In this document: positions 10,038 through 19,031 of the stretch, one piece after another
Numbering within the stretch: the first letter of the stretch is position 1
Layout of the letters: each line of letters opens with the position of its first letter
Origin: Peptococcus simiae
GTDB lineage: Bacteria > Bacillota > Peptococcia > Peptococcales > Peptococcaceae
Length of the DNA: 64,000 bases
NCBI RefSeq assembly: GCF_046097595.1
Contig: NZ_JBJUVG010000002.1
Location: 124,001-188,000 of the forward strand
Direction of reading: 5' to 3'
The notes under the pieces: model-generated
What the model saw: only the letters and a program-made list of their open reading frames with translations
Told to the model about the DNA's origin: nothing
Databases searched by the model: none
Made by a program: the position numbers and the translations under genes

Positions 10038-12017
10038 ATGGGTCAAATTAATATACTTAGCCCACAAATCGCCAATAAAATAGCCGCTGGAGAAGTGATT
10101 GAGCGGCCGGTATCTGTCGTTAAGGAGCTTCTGGAAAATGCCATTGATGCCGGGGCGGATACCATTGATATCCAGCTCCAGGCCGGCGGCATGCGGTTAA
10201 TCCAGGTGACAGACAATGGCAGTGGCATGACCAAGGATGACCTGCCCCTGGCCTTTGAACGTCATGCCACCAGCAAAATATCGGACTTTAACGACCTTTT
10301 TGCCCTACATAGTTTTGGTTTCCGGGGGGAGGCTTTGGCCAGCATTGCTACTGTCAGTCAGGCCTCTGCCACCAGTGGCACTGCGAAAGAGGAAAAGACC
10401 TGGAAGTACACCCCCGGCGCCAACCCCGGCGAGGCCTTTGAGGCCGTAGCCCCTCGCCAGGGGACCCAAATAGAGGTCCGCAACCTCTTTTACAATGTGC
10501 CTGCCCGGCGTAAATTCGTAAAATCGGAAAGCTATGAGTTCGGCCAGTGTGCAGAGCTCTTTAGTGTCTACGCCACCGCCTATCCCCAGGTGACCTTCAC
10601 CTTATCCCACAATAACCAACTGGTTTACACGACCGTGGGGCGGGATTCTGTCGAAGACCGCTTTGTTTACTTCCGGAGCGCAGACCTCCAGGGGCACTTA
10701 CTCCATCTGGAAGAAGTGGAACTGGCACCGGGGATTTTTGCAGAAGCCTGGATGAGCGATGCAAGCGTCACCCGGAATAACCGGAAAGAAATGACGGTCT
10801 TTGTCAATGGCCGCTGGGTCAAGAGTAAGGAAATTAATACCATTATTGAAAATGCCTACCACACCTATATCCCCAAGGGACGGTTTCCTTCCAGCCTGCT
10901 GTTATTGACGGTGCCTCCGGATACCCTGGATGTGAACATCCATCCGGCTAAAACCACGGTAAAAATTGCCCATCCGGGCTTGTGGCAAAGTCAATTGGAA
11001 GACTTGGTCAGAGATGTCATCTGGAAGGACCGGGTAGCCCTGACTTACACCCCGGCGGCCTTACAGGAAGACGATTTGGATGACAAGGGCTTGTTTTCAG
11101 ATGAACAAGGGCCAGAGGCCACAGATACTCCCTTCAGCTTAGATCGGCAGGAAGGGAGGGGGGCGACCAAGGGCCCCTTTCCCAGGTCCCAGCAACTCCC
11201 CTTTACCGCGGATACCTATGCCAGTAGCCAGACCCCTACATTCAGCTCTAGGCCTGAAGTGAGTGACCAACGCTCAAGCTATCGGTATGAGAAAAATAAG
11301 AATGCTGCAAGTGACCATCCAGCTTTAGCGCATGAGCGTCCGACTTTGGATATCGACCCTGAAGCTAACAGGGGCTTTTTAGCCAGCTCCCTTGATGTAG
11401 CTGCTGAGGAGCCCTTGGATATCGGAGACCTTCACGACCTCCAGGTCATTGGTCAATTAAATAATACCTTTATTCTTGCCCAAAGTAAGAAGGCCCTTTA
11501 TATCATTGATCAGCACACCTGCCATGAGCGGATCCTGTACGATGCCTTTATGGCCCAAGAAAAGGAAGAAAAAGTCCTGATCCAGCACCTGCTCCATCCC
11601 TTTCCCCTGGCCTTGACCCCTAGGGAGAAGGATGCAACCAACCGGGCTATCCTGGCCTTACGGGATATGGGGATTATCATTGAGGTCATCGACGAGGACT
11701 ATAGCGTTGTGGCCCTGCCGGCGGTTTTGGTGCATGTGCCCAATATCAAGGACTTTATCTTGGAAATCCTGGACATTTTTGAAGAAAATCCCCGGCTGAC
11801 CATGGCTGAAATCCGGGAGGAACTATTGACCACCCGGGCCTGTAAATCAGCAGTGAAGGCCAACTGGCCCCTCAGTCATGCTGAACAACATGCCCTGATT
11901 CAAAGTCTGGCTAAGCTGTCGTCTCCCCGGACCTGCCCCCATGGCCGGCCTATCTTTATTGAAATCAGTATGAATGACTTGTATCTCTTTTTCAAAAGAG
12001 GGAGCTTTCCCGGGTAA
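10038..12017 (+). CDS. mutL: DNA mismatch repair protein MutL (endonuclease type)
   Basis: 659-aa GHKL ATPase. NAIDAGAD and DNGSGM mark the N-terminal ATP site, a variable proline/serine/glutamine-rich linker spans about residues 345-460, and the C-terminal dimerisation domain carries a metal-dependent nicking site. The endonuclease motif reads DQHTCHERILYD near residue 489 rather than the usual DQHAxxExxxxE, so the last acidic position is Asp instead of Glu. The partner motifs ACKSAV and CPHGRP are present. Organisms without MutH use this nicking activity for strand incision. Conservative substitutions suggest activity is kept. Stop to miaA start is 17 bases. Confidence 0.96.
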   Translation: MGQINILSPQIANKIAAGEVIERPVSVVKELLENAIDAGADTIDIQLQAGGMRLIQVTDNGSGMTKDDLPLAFERHATSKISDFNDLFALHSFGFRGEALASIATVSQASATSGTAKEEKTWKYTPGANPGEAFEAVAPRQGTQIEVRNLFYNVPARRKFVKSESYEFGQCAELFSVYATAYPQVTFTLSHNNQLVYTTVGRDSVEDRFVYFRSADLQGHLLHLEEVELAPGIFAEAWMSDASVTRNNRKEMTVFVNGRWVKSKEINTIIENAYHTYIPKGRFPSSLLLLTVPPDTLDVNIHPAKTTVKIAHPGLWQSQLEDLVRDVIWKDRVALTYTPAALQEDDLDDKGLFSDEQGPEATDTPFSLDRQEGRGATKGPFPRSQQLPFTADTYASSQTPTFSSRPEVSDQRSSYRYEKNKNAASDHPALAHERPTLDIDPEANRGFLASSLDVAAEEPLDIGDLHDLQVIGQLNNTFILAQSKKALYIIDQHTCHERILYDAFMAQEKEEKVLIQHLLHPFPLALTPREKDATNRAILALRDMGIIIEVIDEDYSVVALPAVLVHVPNIKDFILEILDIFEENPRLTMAEIREELLTTRACKSAVKANWPLSHAEQHALIQSLAKLSSPRTCPHGRPIFIEISMNDLYLFFKRGSFPG

Positions 12018-12034
12018 GGGGTAAAGGAGTAGGT

Positions 12035-12961
12035 ATGCAAAAATTATTGGTTCTTGTCGGGCCAACAGCCAGTGGTAAAACCGACTTAAGTATTGAGGTG
12101 GCGAAGGCCCTGGATGCAGAAATCATATCCGGTGACTCTATGCAGATTTATCAAGGCATGGCCATCAGTACCGCCCAGCCCTCTCCAGAGGAAATGGCCG
12201 GTGTCGTTCACTATGGGATTGCCGACCGTCCACCGGCCGAGGCCTATTCTGCAGCCCAATTTCAAGCAGCTGCCCGCCAGCGGATTGCGGATATCGGCCA
12301 AAGGGGGAAGGTTCCTTTTGTCGTCGGTGGTACCGGGCTTTATATCAATGGCCTGATTTATGACTACCAGTATGCCGACACCGACCGGCAGGGGCGCCTT
12401 TTAGCGGAACAAAAGGTTCAAGAATTGGGTCTGGCCGAGGTGGTCAACTTCCTCCTTGAAAGGGCCCCGGACCTCTTGGCCCATGTTGAAAAAAGGGACC
12501 CCCGACGGGTGACTCGGGCCCTAGAGCTCTACTATCTGAAACAGCAGGATTTCTTGGAAAAAGATATGCAGGCCAAGTACCAGCAACATGCCTATGATCT
12601 AACCTTTTTTGGTCTGACCATGGACAGGAGGCGCCTGTACGAAAGGATCAACCAACGGGTCGACCTCATGGTTGACCAGGGCCTTTTAGCTGAAGTGGAG
12701 GCGCTGCTCAAGCAAGACTTGCCGGGCGATACCCCGGCTCTGCGGGCGATTGGTGTTAAGGAATTTATCCCTTACTTCCAAGGGGATACGCCCCTGGAAA
12801 AGGCTATCAATGAAGTGAAAAAGAATACCCGGCGATTTGCCAAGCGACAGCTGACCTGGTTCCGACGGGACCCTAACTTAACCTGGTTAAACCTGGATCT
12901 TCTCTCTAAGGCAGAGGCGGCGGAAAAAATAATCACGACTTTTCAGGGGAAGGGAGAATAA
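12035..12961 (+). CDS. miaA: tRNA dimethylallyltransferase MiaA
   Basis: 308-aa enzyme adding a dimethylallyl group to N6 of A37 in tRNAs reading UNN codons. The P-loop GPTASGKTDLS is at residues 8-18 and DSMQIYQGM, the substrate region, follows at about 35. The C-terminal RQLTWFRRD matches the family. It supplies the i6A that MiaB, encoded at 53191-54519, converts to ms2i6A. It is the last gene of the mutS2-mutS-mutL-miaA run; the 73-base gap after it carries a candidate promoter for ftsK. An AAAGGAG site precedes the ATG. Confidence 0.97.
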   Translation: MQKLLVLVGPTASGKTDLSIEVAKALDAEIISGDSMQIYQGMAISTAQPSPEEMAGVVHYGIADRPPAEAYSAAQFQAAARQRIADIGQRGKVPFVVGGTGLYINGLIYDYQYADTDRQGRLLAEQKVQELGLAEVVNFLLERAPDLLAHVEKRDPRRVTRALELYYLKQQDFLEKDMQAKYQQHAYDLTFFGLTMDRRRLYERINQRVDLMVDQGLLAEVEALLKQDLPGDTPALRAIGVKEFIPYFQGDTPLEKAINEVKKNTRRFAKRQLTWFRRDPNLTWLNLDLLSKAEAAEKIITTFQGKGE

Positions 12962-12977
12962 CTTAAAGGTATCACTC

Positions 12978-13006
12978 TTTCCTTTTTGCCCTATTCATGA
13001 TATGAT
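12978..13006 (+). promoter_or_regulatory. candidate sigma-A promoter for ftsK
   Basis: TTTCCT (12978-12983) and TATGAT (13001-13006) are 17 bases apart in the gap between miaA and ftsK. The -10 box is good and the -35 box is weak. No terminator is seen after miaA, so read-through from upstream is also likely. Confidence 0.35.
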
Positions 13007-13043
13007 GACTTGATATGAATTACCTATTACGGAGGTGATGTTT

Positions 13044-15431
13044 TTGGCTAGAAAAAAACAACTTGATCGGTCAAATATCCTATTGCGCGTGCTAAGTGGA
13101 TTAATACTTATTATTTTAGCCGGCTACTTAGTCTGGGTTTTAGCACGAGGCGCTGGTATCCATCCCTCGAATCTCAATGATGAGATGGGGGTATTGGGTG
13201 GATTCTTTTATCGGGTTATTCATTCCTTGGCTGGCTCAGGGGGATTCCTTGTACCGGTCCTCATTGCGGCCCTGGGCGTCCATCTCAGTGTGCCACGTTT
13301 TTCCCCCAACCGGCGGCAAGTGATTGGCTTTATTGGCATAGCCGTCCTATTTTTAGGGATTAAGCATCTCAATATTGAACTGGAGAAAAGCTTTGAATAT
13401 GGCAGAGATGGGATTGGCGGCGGCCTAATCGGCGCCCTGGTTTCCTACCTGTTTGTTAAACTTTTTGGGGCCACCGGGACTCGGTTGATTATGATTGCCG
13501 GCATGGTGATTTTCTTATACTACGGTAGTGAAGGCAAGCTGGTCATCTGGCTAAAAAGCCTGGCCAATAACTTACGCCCGGCGATTGGAAAGTTTACTGA
13601 CCAGTTTAGGCATTTCGTCTTTGTTGATGACCACCAGGCTGGAGACCGCCCTGAGAAAAAGGGGAGAAAGAGACTGGTTGACCGGGTAAAAAACCGGTTA
13701 CCTGAAAGAGCTGACCAGAAACAACTGGCCGCTGCTGATGAGCCGCCTGTCGAAAGGGCACGGACTGAAAGACCTAGAAAGAAAAGTAAGGTCCAAGCAG
13801 AAAAGAAGGAGCCGGCCCTGGCCGACCAGACCATCTTTATCAGCAACTTAAAAGAGTTTGAAGAAGAATTGCGGGAAGAGGATGCCCGGCAGCAGGTCCA
13901 GTCCTATGTAGAAAGTGGCCTGGCCGATGCCGTCGCAGCCAAGGCCCATTCACCCCAACAGATTTACCACCTGCCTTCTGTTGACCTTTTAGAGGATGTA
14001 TCTAAAAAAGGACTGAAAATTGACCAGGCAGAAATTGACGAGAATGCCCGGACCCTGGTCGAGACCCTGGATAACTTTGGGGTTAAAGGGGCCATCCACT
14101 CCGTGAGCGTGGGCCCGACCATTACCGAGTATGAGTTCCAACCGGCCGCTGGGGTAAAAGTCAGTAAAATTCTTAACCTGGCCGATGACCTGGCCCTTAA
14201 CCTGGCCACGACGGGGATTCGTATTCAAGCACCGATTCCGGGTAAGCCGGCGGTAGGGATCGAAGTCCCCAATAAACGGGCCCGGGTCGTGCGAATTAAG
14301 GAATTAATCGCCGGGAAGGCCTTTCAAGAGGCCGATAGCCCTTTAAGTGTCGTCCTCGGCAAGGATATCAGTGGCCAGTCGATTGTCACTGATTTATCTA
14401 AAATGCCCCACCTCCTGATTGCCGGGTCAACCGGGTCCGGGAAGAGTGTTTGCTTAAATGCCCTTATCATTAGCCTGCTTTACAAGGCCAAGCCCTATGA
14501 AGTCAAGCTGCTCATGATTGACCCGAAAATGGTTGAGCTTGGAAACTATAACGGGATTCCCCACCTCCTGGCGCCGGTGGTTACCGATCCTAAAAAGGCT
14601 GCCGGCACCCTGCGCTGGGCCGTTAAGGAAATGGAAAAGCGGTATGAAAAATTTGCCGCCACTGGCGCCAAGGATATCCGTCGCTATAATGAGAAGTGCC
14701 TCGAGCGGCAAGCCAAGGGCGAATTTTCACCGGAAACAGAAACCCTGCCGAATATTGTCATCATTATCGATGAATTGGCGGACCTCATGATGGTGGCGCC
14801 GGCTGATGTAGAGGATGCCATCTGCCGTCTGGCCCAGATGGCCCGGGCCGCCGGAATGCACTTGGTTATCGCTACCCAACGCCCCTCTGTTGATGTCATT
14901 ACAGGGATTATTAAAGCCAATATCCCGTCCCGGATTGCCTTTGCCGTTTCCTCCCAGGTGGATTCCAGAACCATCCTGGATATGGGCGGGGCTGAGAAAC
15001 TGCTCGGTCGCGGTGATATGCTCTTTTACCCAACAGGCATGGCTAAACCCAAGCGGGTTCAGGGCGTTTTTGTAACCGATGATGAAATTGATGCAGTGGT
15101 AGAGTCGGTTAAAGCTGAAGCCCAACCAAACTATGATGAAGAAGTAATGGCCGCTGAAGTGGCCATGGCTGAAAGTGGCCAAAAAGGCGATGCCGATGAG
15201 GCCGCTTATGATGACCTGCTTCCAGATGCCTGTCGTCTCTTTATCGAAAGTGGCCAGGCCAGCATATCCATGTTGCAACGTCACTTTAGAATTGGTTATA
15301 CTCGGGCTGCCCGGATTATCGACCAGCTTGAAGAGTTGGGTTATGTAGGCCCCTATGAGGGTAGTAAGCCGCGACAAATCAAGATGACCCTGGAGGAATA
15401 TGAGGAAGTATTCAACAACAGCGAAAGCTAA
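13044..15431 (+). CDS. ftsK: FtsK/SpoIIIE-type DNA translocase
   Basis: Membrane-anchored DNA pump that clears chromosomes from the division septum or moves them into forespores. Four hydrophobic segments lie in the first 170 residues, then a charged linker, then a RecA-like motor with Walker A GSTGSGKS at about residue 461, and a C-terminal winged-helix gamma domain (QRHFRIGYTRAARIIDQLEE) that reads KOPS/SRS-type sites. Start choice: the Shine-Dalgarno GGAGG occupies 13031-13035, so the upstream GTG (13035) and ATG (13038) are too close. TTG at 13044, 8 bases downstream, gives MARKKQLDRSN and 795 aa. Sequence alone does not separate FtsK from SpoIIIE. Confidence 0.95.
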   Translation: MARKKQLDRSNILLRVLSGLILIILAGYLVWVLARGAGIHPSNLNDEMGVLGGFFYRVIHSLAGSGGFLVPVLIAALGVHLSVPRFSPNRRQVIGFIGIAVLFLGIKHLNIELEKSFEYGRDGIGGGLIGALVSYLFVKLFGATGTRLIMIAGMVIFLYYGSEGKLVIWLKSLANNLRPAIGKFTDQFRHFVFVDDHQAGDRPEKKGRKRLVDRVKNRLPERADQKQLAAADEPPVERARTERPRKKSKVQAEKKEPALADQTIFISNLKEFEEELREEDARQQVQSYVESGLADAVAAKAHSPQQIYHLPSVDLLEDVSKKGLKIDQAEIDENARTLVETLDNFGVKGAIHSVSVGPTITEYEFQPAAGVKVSKILNLADDLALNLATTGIRIQAPIPGKPAVGIEVPNKRARVVRIKELIAGKAFQEADSPLSVVLGKDISGQSIVTDLSKMPHLLIAGSTGSGKSVCLNALIISLLYKAKPYEVKLLMIDPKMVELGNYNGIPHLLAPVVTDPKKAAGTLRWAVKEMEKRYEKFAATGAKDIRRYNEKCLERQAKGEFSPETETLPNIVIIIDELADLMMVAPADVEDAICRLAQMARAAGMHLVIATQRPSVDVITGIIKANIPSRIAFAVSSQVDSRTILDMGGAEKLLGRGDMLFYPTGMAKPKRVQGVFVTDDEIDAVVESVKAEAQPNYDEEVMAAEVAMAESGQKGDADEAAYDDLLPDACRLFIESGQASISMLQRHFRIGYTRAARIIDQLEELGYVGPYEGSKPRQIKMTLEEYEEVFNNSES

Positions 15432-15446
15432 TGGAGGCTATAAAGC

Positions 15447-16787
15447 GTGAAGCATATATACATCGAAACCCTCGGCTGTGCTAAAAACACCGTCTATAGT
15501 GAAGTGATGGCAGGTTTACTGTCATCCGGGGATTTCAGTTTAACAACCGATCCCCAGATGGCTGAGGTCATTATCGTCAATACCTGTGGCTTTATTACCG
15601 CCGCCAAGGAAGAATCGATTAATACATTACTGGGCTATGCTGACTATAAAGAATCCGGTCACTTAGAGCTTTTGATTGCTTTAGGCTGCCTGGTCCAAAA
15701 GTATGCCGACGAATTAGAAGAAGCGATGCCGGAAGTTGACCTTTTCCTAGGGACGACCGGCTATGACCACATCGTGGAAATTATCCGGGACTACTACCAG
15801 GCCGGTCAGCCACCGATCCAAGTGGATACCTACTGGCGCCTTCCTGATGCTAAGGATTATGAAAGCCGGTTGGTCAGTACGCCAGGACATTATGCTTACC
15901 TCTCCATCGCTGAAGGTTGTAATAACCGCTGTTCCTACTGTGCTATTCCGGATATGCAGGGCCCTTATAGGTCTCGGCCCATGGAAGACATCCTTGCGGA
16001 AGCAGAGGCCATTGTGGCCCAGGGTACCCGGGAACTGATCCTGATTGCCCAAGATACCAGCTACTATGGCCTTGACTTATACGGTAAGCCTCAATTGGCT
16101 GCCTTATTGCGCAAGCTTTGCCGGGTTGAGGGCTTGGAATGGATTCGTCTTTTATACGCCTATCCGGACCACATTAGCGATGAACTCATTACCTGCTTTA
16201 AAGAAGAGCCTAAGATTTGCAACTATATTGATATGCCGCTTCAACATATTAATGACGACATCCTGCAGTCTATGCGACGCCATATCACCAAGGCTGAAAT
16301 CGAAGATATCATTCACCGGTTTCGGACGGCGATTCCGGATATGGTTTTTCGCACGACCTTTATCACCGGCTATCCCGGGGAAACAGAGGACCAGTTTGCT
16401 GAACTCCTGGCCTTTTTGAAGGAAGCCAAGCTGGACCGGGTTGGTGTCTTTCCCTACTCCCAGGAGGACCGGACCCCTGCAGGGCAAATGACCAATCAAA
16501 TCCCGGAAGAAATCCGTGAAGAGAGAGCCCAGGTCCTGATGGATGACCAGTTCCAAATTATGCAGGACAAGCACCGGGGGGCAGAAGGGGAAGAGCGGCT
16601 GGTGGTCGTGGAAGAAATCAGCCCGGATATAGAGGGCCTTTACCTGACCCGGAGTTTCGGCGAGGCCCCGGATATCGATCCCTTTATTTTGCTGCAGGCA
16701 GAAGCCGGAGCCTATCAAGTTGGTGATACCCTAAAAGTTCGTCTGACGGGCGTTGATGAATATGACATGGTAGGGGAGTTGATCTAG
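15447..16787 (+). CDS. rimO: Ribosomal protein S12 methylthiotransferase RimO
   Basis: 446-aa methylthiotransferase that adds a methylthio group to the conserved Asp of ribosomal protein S12. The N-terminal domain has ETLGCAKN and two further cysteines (NTCGF, ALGCL) for the auxiliary cluster. The radical SAM motif CNNRCSYC is near residue 155 and a C-terminal TRAM domain follows. It starts with GTG after a GGAGG site. The related MiaB is at 53191-54519; ETLGCAKN and the lack of the MiaB-type YGCQMNEHD support RimO. pgsA follows after 1 base. Confidence 0.96.
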   Translation: MKHIYIETLGCAKNTVYSEVMAGLLSSGDFSLTTDPQMAEVIIVNTCGFITAAKEESINTLLGYADYKESGHLELLIALGCLVQKYADELEEAMPEVDLFLGTTGYDHIVEIIRDYYQAGQPPIQVDTYWRLPDAKDYESRLVSTPGHYAYLSIAEGCNNRCSYCAIPDMQGPYRSRPMEDILAEAEAIVAQGTRELILIAQDTSYYGLDLYGKPQLAALLRKLCRVEGLEWIRLLYAYPDHISDELITCFKEEPKICNYIDMPLQHINDDILQSMRRHITKAEIEDIIHRFRTAIPDMVFRTTFITGYPGETEDQFAELLAFLKEAKLDRVGVFPYSQEDRTPAGQMTNQIPEEIREERAQVLMDDQFQIMQDKHRGAEGEERLVVVEEISPDIEGLYLTRSFGEAPDIDPFILLQAEAGAYQVGDTLKVRLTGVDEYDMVGELI

Positions 16788-16788
16788 G

Positions 16789-17307
16789 ATGATGAATCTA
16801 CCGAATATGCTGACCACCTTGCGGATTATTATGATCCCGCTGTACCTAATTTTTCAAATGGTTGGGTCCGGCAGGGCTGAAGTGATTGCAGCTATTATTT
16901 TTGTGGCGGCTTCTTTTACAGACTTCCTGGATGGATACCTGGCAAGAAAGAATAACCTGGTGACCAATTATGGGAAAATCATGGATCCCCTGGCCGATAA
17001 ACTACTGGTGCTAACGGCCCTCATTGCCCTGGCAGTCCAAAATAAGCTGGCCATTTGGGTGGTTATTATTATCTTAGCCCGGGAGCTGGGCATTACCAGT
17101 TTACGGGCAGTGGCCTCCTCAGAAGGGACTGTCATTGCAGCCGGCCCCTGGGGCAAGTTTAAAACCGTTACCCAGATGGTAGCTATTGTTTTGCTGATTC
17201 TGGGCTGGCCCTTCGGTACGGCTCTCATTTATCTCGCGGTTATCTTAACAATCCTTTCAGCTGCTGACTATGTGGTCAAATTCAGTCGCCAAGTTTCTTG
17301 GCATTGA
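16789..17307 (+). CDS. pgsA: CDP-diacylglycerol-glycerol-3-phosphate 3-phosphatidyltransferase
   Basis: 172-aa integral membrane enzyme making phosphatidylglycerol phosphate. The CDP-alcohol phosphotransferase signature DG-x2-AR-x8-G-x3-D-x3-D is complete at about residues 46-71, within a protein made largely of hydrophobic helices. Two in-frame ATGs lie at 16789 and 16792 and either could be used. The gene follows rimO almost without a gap, an order common in Bacillota (rimO-pgsA). Confidence 0.95.
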   Translation: MMNLPNMLTTLRIIMIPLYLIFQMVGSGRAEVIAAIIFVAASFTDFLDGYLARKNNLVTNYGKIMDPLADKLLVLTALIALAVQNKLAIWVVIIILARELGITSLRAVASSEGTVIAAGPWGKFKTVTQMVAIVLLILGWPFGTALIYLAVILTILSAADYVVKFSRQVSWH

Positions 17308-17326
17308 GCATAATTAAGGTGGTCAT

Positions 17327-18376
17327 ATGGCAAAAAAAGCAAGAAAACAAGGCTCAAGACTTGGCTGTTTATTGGGTCTTTGCCTAATTTTGATCGTCGT
17401 CATCGGCAGTGGCCTTATTCTTCTCACCCAGCTGGGTACCGTATCCGGTGATGAAATCGCCAACTTAGAAGAGACCAAGCGGATTAACTTTACCATTGAT
17501 CCAAATGATAACTTAGAGACCGTTGCCATGCGGCTAGAAAATGAAGGCTTCATCAAAGATAACGGTCACTTCCTGGAATACGTCAAAAATAACGAAGACA
17601 ACCAGGTGCCCCGGGCTGGCACCTATAAGCTTAGTGCAGCCATGCCCTTAAAACGCATCAGCTCTATCCTCATGCGGCCAAAGGGGGCTACCCGGGTCAT
17701 AACCATTCCCCAGGGGATTACCCTAAGTGATGTCGCAGACCTTTTTGAAAAGAAAGAGATTTGTTCTAAACAAAAGTTCTGGGAAACGGTCAGGAATGGT
17801 CAGTTTATCGGCTATTCCTTCATCACCTCGCCCGGTGGCGATGACACCCGCTTAGAAGGCTATCTTTTTCCCGGTACCTATGAATATGAAGATAATATGG
17901 ACCCGGAAAGCGTCATCGAACTGATGCTGGATAATTTTGATGCCCACACGAAAAAGATTCCCAAGCGCACCAATAAGCTAGACGACCGGCAAACGGTTAT
18001 CCTGGCCTCCATGCTTGAGCGTGAAGCCAGGAGTGATGGGGAAAAACCGGCCATTGCCTCGGTTTATATTAACCGCTTAAACAAGGATATGCCCCTACAG
18101 TGCGATGCCACCATCGCCTATGCGATGAATGAAAAGGGGCGGGCCTTAAACTTTGCCGATTACCAAATTAAGTCGCCCTACAATACCTACTTGCACAAGG
18201 GCTTTCCTCCATCGCCGATCTGTAATCCCAGTATGACGTCCTTGGTGGCGGCATCTAATCCGGCTAAAACGAACTATTACTTCTATCTTTTTAACACCCA
18301 AACCCGGAATGCCCACGTTTTTGCCAGGACTTACGAAGAACACTTGAAAAATAGAAAGATTTACGGTTATGACTGA
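17327..18376 (+). CDS. mltG: Endolytic murein transglycosylase MltG (YceG-like)
   Basis: 349-aa membrane-anchored lytic transglycosylase that cuts nascent glycan strands and helps set their length. A single transmembrane segment (LGLCLILIVVIGSGLILL) lies at about residues 17-34 after a basic N-terminus, followed by a LysM-like region and the YceG catalytic domain. The catalytic glutamate is expected in ASMLEREAR. It matches yrrL of Bacillus, which also precedes yrrM (trmR) and the U32 genes. It overlaps trmR by 8 bases. Confidence 0.94.
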   Translation: MAKKARKQGSRLGCLLGLCLILIVVIGSGLILLTQLGTVSGDEIANLEETKRINFTIDPNDNLETVAMRLENEGFIKDNGHFLEYVKNNEDNQVPRAGTYKLSAAMPLKRISSILMRPKGATRVITIPQGITLSDVADLFEKKEICSKQKFWETVRNGQFIGYSFITSPGGDDTRLEGYLFPGTYEYEDNMDPESVIELMLDNFDAHTKKIPKRTNKLDDRQTVILASMLEREARSDGEKPAIASVYINRLNKDMPLQCDATIAYAMNEKGRALNFADYQIKSPYNTYLHKGFPPSPICNPSMTSLVAASNPAKTNYYFYLFNTQTRNAHVFARTYEEHLKNRKIYGYD

Positions 18377-19019
18377 CTACCAAGCCTATCCGAATGAAAG
18401 CGCCTATTTAGAAGCGCTTTTTCCGGAATCAAATGAAATAAAAAGCATGCGAGCCTATGCGGCAGAAAACCATATTCCCGTTGTCGTACCGGAAGTGGCT
18501 CGGGCCTTGAAGATGATTGCTGCCCTAAAAAAACCGGTGCATATCTTAGAGTTAGGGACAGCCATCGGTCTATCCACCTTGATCCTTGCCCAAGCAGCCC
18601 CGGCAGCTAAAATTACCAGTATTGAGATCAATGAAAAGCGCTATGCAGATGCAAGGCGCTTTCTTGCTTCATATCTTATTAGTGGCCAGGTTCAACTGCT
18701 CCAGGGCGATATCCGTTCAGAGGGTTTTTGGGCATCAGCTGGACTCAACGACCAGGTCTATGACCTTATCTTTATCGATGCCGCCAAAGGCCAATATGCG
18801 GCTCTGGCCGACCGCTTGTGGCAGCATGTCAGCCCGGGTGGGCTGATGATTTTTGATGACATCTTGCAACACGGTTGGGTCGCTACCCTGGCCTATCCCA
18901 ACCATAGGCAGAAAACGGCCGTATTGAGACTTCGGCAATTCCTGGAAGATGTCGCAGCCAGTGGGCGGGGTCATGTCTTAAATATCGATGATGGGGTCTT
19001 GCTTTTAATCAAGGAGTAG
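18369..19019 (+). CDS. trmR: tRNA 5-hydroxyuridine O-methyltransferase TrmR (YrrM)
   Basis: 216-aa class I SAM-dependent O-methyltransferase of the caffeoyl-CoA/catechol type. The SAM loop is LELGTAIGLS (about residues 58-67), and the metal-binding Asp lies in FIDAAKGQY with a second in FDDILQHG. In Bacillus the homologue TrmR methylates ho5U34 to mo5U34 in tRNAs. The call rests on its place between mltG and a TrhP-type U32 gene, the same order as yrrL-yrrM-yrrN/O. Without that context it would be only a generic O-methyltransferase. Confidence 0.85.
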   Translation: MTDYQAYPNESAYLEALFPESNEIKSMRAYAAENHIPVVVPEVARALKMIAALKKPVHILELGTAIGLSTLILAQAAPAAKITSIEINEKRYADARRFLASYLISGQVQLLQGDIRSEGFWASAGLNDQVYDLIFIDAAKGQYAALADRLWQHVSPGGLMIFDDILQHGWVATLAYPNHRQKTAVLRLRQFLEDVAASGRGHVLNIDDGVLLLIKE

Positions 19020-19031
19020 AGGAGCGTGTCC

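Noticed and set aside
14727..15377. 216-aa open frame on the - strand inside ftsK
   Set aside because: It is an antisense shadow of the motor domain; no Shine-Dalgarno, and the + strand frame is a clear ftsK.
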